Under the pieces are notes generated by a model. That model worked only from the letters and a program-made list of their open reading frames with translations. It did no database searches and had not been told where the DNA came from. Shown in pieces: positions 63,182-64,000 of a DNA stretch of 64,000 bases. The translations under genes were made by a program, and so were the position numbers. The stretch covers positions 3,801 to 67,800 of the forward strand of contig CAZGBM010000002.1 of the NCBI GenBank assembly GCA_964523975.1, written 5' to 3'. Position 1 is the stretch's first letter, and each line of letters begins with the position of its first letter. Source of the DNA: JAFGHJ01 sp964523975. Lineage in GTDB: Bacteria > Hydrothermota > UBA3072.

Positions 63182-63871
63182 TCAAGGTTTGACTCCGTGG
63201 CACTTAAAATGTTCGAGGTATTTTTCAAATAGAGCAACATTATTATTATATTTATTACTGATTGTTAACGTAAACATTCTGTTCGATTGTCTGCAACACC
63301 ACACGGAGGTCACCCCGTACACCGCTTCATCGGTAGTGTCTATATATGACCACGTCTGATATAACACTTTATGACCCATAGGCGAGGTAAAATAATCGCA
63401 GGAATCCTTCTTAAAATCCTTTCTTTTTTCCCATTTAAAATCCACTGAAACCATTTTAAGCTCCCTTTTCTTAGTAACATTACTACTATCTTTGGGTGAG
63501 GTAGAAATATCATCGGGCATTGCTTGAGGATCTATCCATCTTTTCTCTTGTGCGTCAACCCAAAATGAAAGAATTTGTTTTAATTCTCTATACTGATCCT
63601 CGGGTTCATCAGACCGAACACCACCCAAATGCCAGATAATCTGTAAGGTGTGGTCTTTTGCGTAACATTTTAAGGAGCCTTCGAAATATGTGGGAAAGGG
63701 GTGAAAAGGGTCAATAAATCTGCGGCGTTCCAGTTTTTCAAATTTCGGGTGACTAAATGATATCCCCCATCTTTCTAGAACTTCAGTAAATTCAGGAAAG
63801 CTTTTTCTTTCACAGGAACCGATAGAAAAGAATATCATTATAATAAATATTATCGAAAATCTTGATTTCAC
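63182..63871 (-). CDS. Putative lipoprotein, unknown function
   Basis: 229 residues. The signal peptide ends in SIGSC, so lipidation at about Cys19 is expected. The mature protein has no recognised domain; it has GHKVLYQTWSYIDT and SVWCCRQSNRMFTLTISN toward the end and a mixed alpha/beta look. GGAGAG precedes the ATG at 63871. No neighbour suggests a role. Confidence 0.65.
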   Translation of the reverse strand: MKSRFSIIFIIMIFFSIGSCERKSFPEFTEVLERWGISFSHPKFEKLERRRFIDPFHPFPTYFEGSLKCYAKDHTLQIIWHLGGVRSDEPEDQYRELKQILSFWVDAQEKRWIDPQAMPDDISTSPKDSSNVTKKRELKMVSVDFKWEKRKDFKKDSCDYFTSPMGHKVLYQTWSYIDTTDEAVYGVTSVWCCRQSNRMFTLTISNKYNNNVALFEKYLEHFKCHGVKP

Positions 63872-63908
63872 TTATCTCTCCTGTTACTAATTTAGAAAAA
63901 CGGCTATG

Positions 63909-64000
63909 ATTGTCAAGGAATTTTTTAGCCACGAAAGCACTAAGACACAAATTTACTAATATACTGAATCGAAGATTCTACAAGATTCACGATTCAAGAC
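63909..64000. repeat. Repeat at right edge, similar to 59923-60005
   Basis: Begins TGTCAAGGAATTTTTTAGCC, then ACTAATATACTGAATCGAAG-type words as at 59985; it runs off the window. Probably part of the same intergenic repeat family. Confidence 0.65.

Noticed and set aside
1..64000. tRNA, rRNA, transposase and phage genes
   Set aside because: None could be recognised by eye on either strand. A covariance-model scan could still find a missed tRNA or small RNA.

Overview
The window is AT-rich, gene-dense and single-contig in character. I see no tRNA, rRNA, transposase or phage gene. The gene set points to a diderm (LpxH-like lipid A hydrolase, TolC/MacA/MacB-type export, several lipoproteins) with an anaerobic or micro-aerobic lifestyle (class III ribonucleotide reductase NrdD/NrdG, RseC-type redox protein, HypF). 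The style (many TPR proteins, DUF5683, DUF2330, a C13-like peptidase, a periplasmic GH3 enzyme) suggests an uncultured bacterium near the FCB/WOR-3 type of lineages. That placement is inference; no marker gene here settles it.

Layout. 1-6.2 kb: end of an lpxH-like gene, then a minus-strand TPR cluster and a NifU-type Fe-S scaffold domain. 6.4-16.8 kb: ugd faces a long, tightly overlapping minus-strand operon (lpd, rng, TPR lipoprotein, pyrK, pyrD, pyrF, pyrE, Wzz/BY-kinase). 16.9-21.4 kb: the most unusual region, a four-gene set made of a C13/caspase-like peptidase, a 116-residue protein that repeats the peptidase's N-terminal domain, and two tandem ATP-grasp-type proteins, of which the first looks catalytically degenerate. 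22-26.6 kb: a diguanylate cyclase, then dnaA, a probable oriC with DnaA boxes, and dnaN. 26.6-35 kb: rpmB, an LPP20 lipoprotein, a lytic transglycosylase, a CTP- or phosphate-transfer membrane enzyme, a split class III ribonucleotide reductase (the glycyl-radical segment is a separate 58-codon gene), nrdG, rseC, cysK-cysE. 35-43 kb: a lipoprotein, a ROK sugar kinase, DUF3795, rsmG bracketed by two perfect parS-like palindromes, DUF5683, mutS2, cvpA, rpsU, a glycosyltransferase. 43-53 kb: a ferritin-like protein, an aminotransferase, a small membrane/HTH cassette, then a Yip1-TolC-MacA-MacB(permease)-MacB(ATPase)-glycosyltransferase run. 53-64 kb: TspO, DUF2330, GNAT, hypF, a metallophosphoesterase, a membrane protein, a large secreted GH3 enzyme and a lipoprotein.

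Expression signals are clear. Many promoters are close to TTGACA-(16-17)-TATAAT. Several place the predicted transcription start at or within a few bases of the start codon, so leaderless or near-leaderless mRNAs seem common next to genes with strong AGGAGG sites. The intergenic spaces carry families of short degenerate repeats, including a roughly 110-base inverted-repeat element present in three full copies.

The best candidate for a new system is the peptidase / domain-only protein / ATP-grasp pair at 16.9-21.05 kb. The domain-only gene has its own perfect-consensus promoter and is separated from the peptidase gene by an 18-bp perfect hairpin. This is what one would expect if a small protein that is either a ligase substrate or a peptidase regulator must be made in excess.
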